From contig QGUL01000078.1 of assembly GCA_003242425.1 (NCBI GenBank), forward strand, positions 1 to 7,426: a stretch of 7,426 nucleotides of DNA, given 5' to 3'. Under the pieces are notes generated by a model. The model saw only the letters and a list, made by a program, of their open reading frames with translations. It was not told where the DNA came from and ran no database searches. The stretch comes from Pseudomonadota bacterium. GTDB lineage: Bacteria > Pseudomonadota > Gammaproteobacteria > Burkholderiales > SG8-39. Below, piece by piece: positions 6,401-7,426 of the stretch (positions within the stretch are counted from its first letter, which is position 1; each line of letters starts with the position of its first letter). A program made the position numbers and the translations under genes.

Positions 6401-7426
6401 GCGCGGCGCGGACGGCCGTTATCGCGAATTCCTGTCTCGCGCCGAGCCCGTGCGCGACGCCGCCGGCCGCATCGTGCAGTGGTTCGGCACCTGCACCGAC
6501 ATGAGCGGCGCGCGCGACGCCGAAGCGCGTTTCCGCGCGGTGGTGGAGACGACGCCGGAATGTGTGAAGATCATCGCCCGCGACGGCACCATCCGTTACA
6601 TGAACGGCGCCGGTCTGGCGATGCTGGGCGCAAGCGGACTGGAGGAGGTGCAGGGCCGGTCCTTGCCCGACTTCCTCGTGCCCGAGCACCGCGCGGCGTG
6701 GTGGCGTCAGCATGCGCGCGTGTGCGAAGGCGAGAAGCTCGTGTGGCAGTTCGAGTTCCTGGACGCGGACGGTTCGCGCCACTGGGTGGAGACGCATGCG
6801 GTGCCGATCGTCATGGCCGACGGGCAGGTGGCGCATCTGGGCATGACCCGCGACATCAGCACTGCCAAACGCGTCGAGCGCGAGCGCGAGCAGGTGCTCG
6901 CCGCCGAACGCGCCGCGCGCGAGGAAGCCGAGCGCGTGGTGCGCATGAAGGACGAGTTCCTCGCCACACTGAGCCACGAGCTGCGCACGCCCTTGAGCGC
7001 CATGCTTGGCTGGGCGCAACTGCTGCGCCGGCGCAAGCTGAGCCCGGAGGACACGGCCGCGGGGCTGGAGGCGATCGAGCGCAACGCCAAGGCGCAGCAG
7101 AAGCTCATCGAGGATCTGCTCGATATGAGCCGCATCGTCTCCGGCAAGGTGCATCTGGACGTGCAGCCGCTGCGGCTGCCCGAAGTGCTGCACGCGGCGC
7201 TCGACGTGGTGCGGCCGATGGCCGACGCGAAACGCATCAGCATCGAACGCGACGTCGAGCTCGACGTGCCTGCGCTCAACGGCGATCCCGGGCGCCTGCA
7301 GCAGGTGCTGTGGAACCTGCTCACCAATGCCATCAAGTTCACGCCCGCGGGCGGCCGCGTGCGGGTGACGCTGCGTCAGGAGGGCAGCGAACTGATGGTG
7401 AGCGTGGCGGACAACGGCAGCGGCAT
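3453..7426 (+). CDS. CHASE-PAS-PAS-PAS-GAF-PAS-PAS sensor histidine kinase (3' end outside window)
   Basis: This is a membrane-bound two-component sensor; 1324 full codons are seen from the ATG at 3453, with no stop before the window ends. Numbering uses that ATG. Order: membrane segment 33-53; periplasmic CHASE domain about 78-265, with YPGVQGVGYS (117-126) and the downstream FLIYVPVY; membrane segment 329-349; PAS1 379-490; PAS2 505-614; PAS3 622-724; GAF about 741-895; PAS4 908-1018; PAS5 1027-1137, several ending in the D-I/L-T/S transition to a helix; HisKA from 1165 with SHELRTPL and phospho-acceptor His1175; HATPase N-box with Asn1288 and Asn1292; G1 box DNGSG from Asp1320 at the edge. 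CHASE domains bind small extracellular ligands in known receptors; the signal here is unknown. A C-terminal receiver domain is possible but lies outside. The start is uncertain: the ATG has no ribosome binding site and sits in a palindrome, whereas good sites precede ATC 3504 and CTG 3507. The terminator upstream implies a separate promoter. Confidence 0.93.
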   Translation, partial: MRAGPHAALRRHKERRTILARLDLPDSRRLRWVPLVVLLVGLTATALATWLLARSEAEEDRVRFLNAVQQRHDRIAERLGAYIAMLRGVAGYLAAHREPEPYEFRAYVEALELQANYPGVQGVGYSRRVAPEMVDALERRQRRQGYEGFKVWPDRPRAEYHSIVYLEPLDRRNRAAIGYDMYSEPTRAAAMARARDTGAPAVSGRVTLVQDIDAQRQPGFLIYVPVYNGREPPRTVAERRDRLDGFAYSPLRADDLFKGIFGTEAAPMVAFAIYDGPQADPMRLLYRSAPWPEQAPRFATLEAFQVGGHTWTVEYRALPAFESVSGSALVPVALFVGIVLSLLLAGLSFMQAHAHAAYRTSVRALQDYREAVRHQQKLYRLAIEQVRDYAIFLVSPEGAMSSWNGGVEKVFGWGEGEFVGQPVEITFPDEDKRCAEEELRIAREQHVARNDRWQVRKDGTRFWASGITNALYDEQGRFVGYLKVMRDLTESRVQQQRIEAQEQQLRLITDTLPVLIAYIDAEQRYRFVNRVYGEWLGLPAERVLGRRIQDVVDAEVYAQLREYVERALAGEAVQYTSRLTLGGQVRDLAHTYSPDRDAQGRVVGFAAMVEDIGARKRAEERATTILESITDAFFTVDREWRVSYVNRLAERIMNRTARGILGRTLWELFPALHGTSVEAAYRAAMDRQTPLSFEWQVAPDGLWLDVRAYPSDDGLSVYLRDITAQKRAEAERARQASTLAFMLELNELTRPLVDPEEIAAATARLLGEHFGISRCAYAEFDADEEHFTITGDYHRDVPSIVGRYTLSSFGSEIAGALRAGRIHVRERIDDAESVSAGAVHLGTEIKAYVAVPLHKGGRLVAAMAVHHREPRKWSKAEIELVRLVAARCWEALERARVERNLRESEERFRQMANSISQLAWIARPDGHMEWFNQRWYDYTGTTPEQMAHEGWHKLLHPEMLQDVLEAYKAAITEGEPFEKTCLLRGADGRYREFLSRAEPVRDAAGRIVQWFGTCTDMSGARDAEARFRAVVETTPECVKIIARDGTIRYMNGAGLAMLGASGLEEVQGRSLPDFLVPEHRAAWWRQHARVCEGEKLVWQFEFLDADGSRHWVETHAVPIVMADGQVAHLGMTRDISTAKRVEREREQVLAAERAAREEAERVVRMKDEFLATLSHELRTPLSAMLGWAQLLRRRKLSPEDTAAGLEAIERNAKAQQKLIEDLLDMSRIVSGKVHLDVQPLRLPEVLHAALDVVRPMADAKRISIERDVELDVPALNGDPGRLQQVLWNLLTNAIKFTPAGGRVRVTLRQEGSELMVSVADNGSG
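3489..3500 (+). promoter_or_regulatory. Candidate ribosome binding site for the kinase
   Basis: AAGGA at 3489-3493 and GGAGA at 3496-3500 are the only good Shine-Dalgarno sequences near the start of the kinase frame. The in-frame codons just after them are ATC at 3504 and CTG at 3507, not ATG, GTG or TTG. The ATG at 3453 lies upstream of these sites and has no purine-rich sequence of its own before it. Confidence 0.4.

Overview
The window is GC-rich, strongly G/C-biased at third codon positions, and read entirely on the + strand. It looks like ordinary proteobacterial chromosome. The gene families (group II truncated globin, TAXI solute-binding protein with a C-terminal membrane anchor, RmuC, very large CHASE/PAS/GAF histidine kinase) point to a beta- or gammaproteobacterium. 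That placement is inferred from family distribution; no marker gene fixes it. I see no rRNA, tRNA, transposase, CRISPR array or phage gene.

Layout. Positions 1-81 hold an AT-rich leader and the unresolved 5' end of a truncated globin gene (coding to 441). After 32 bases, with its own Shine-Dalgarno, comes a TAXI-family TRAP-type solute-binding protein (474-1817) anchored at both ends. A 62-base gap with a short hairpin and a -10-like TATACT leads to rmuC (1880-3367, GTG start). A strong intrinsic terminator (3387-3423) ends rmuC. A leader packed with mutually exclusive inverted repeats (3442-3488) then opens a multi-sensor histidine kinase that runs off the right edge (from 3453, or more likely about 3504-3507, to beyond 7426).

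How the genes relate. The globin and TAXI genes are close enough to be co-transcribed. RmuC may share that transcript or use its own weak promoter. The terminator separates all three from the kinase, which is probably a separate transcription unit. The kinase combines a periplasmic CHASE domain between two membrane segments, three PAS domains, a GAF domain, two more PAS domains, HisKA with phospho-acceptor His1175 and the start of the ATPase domain. What it senses and which regulator it controls cannot be read here.

The points most worth a second look are the missing canonical start of the globin, the repeat-rich leader and start ambiguity of the kinase, and the doubly anchored TAXI protein with no transporter partners in the window. 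No convincing new multi-gene system is visible; every gene belongs to a recognisable family.
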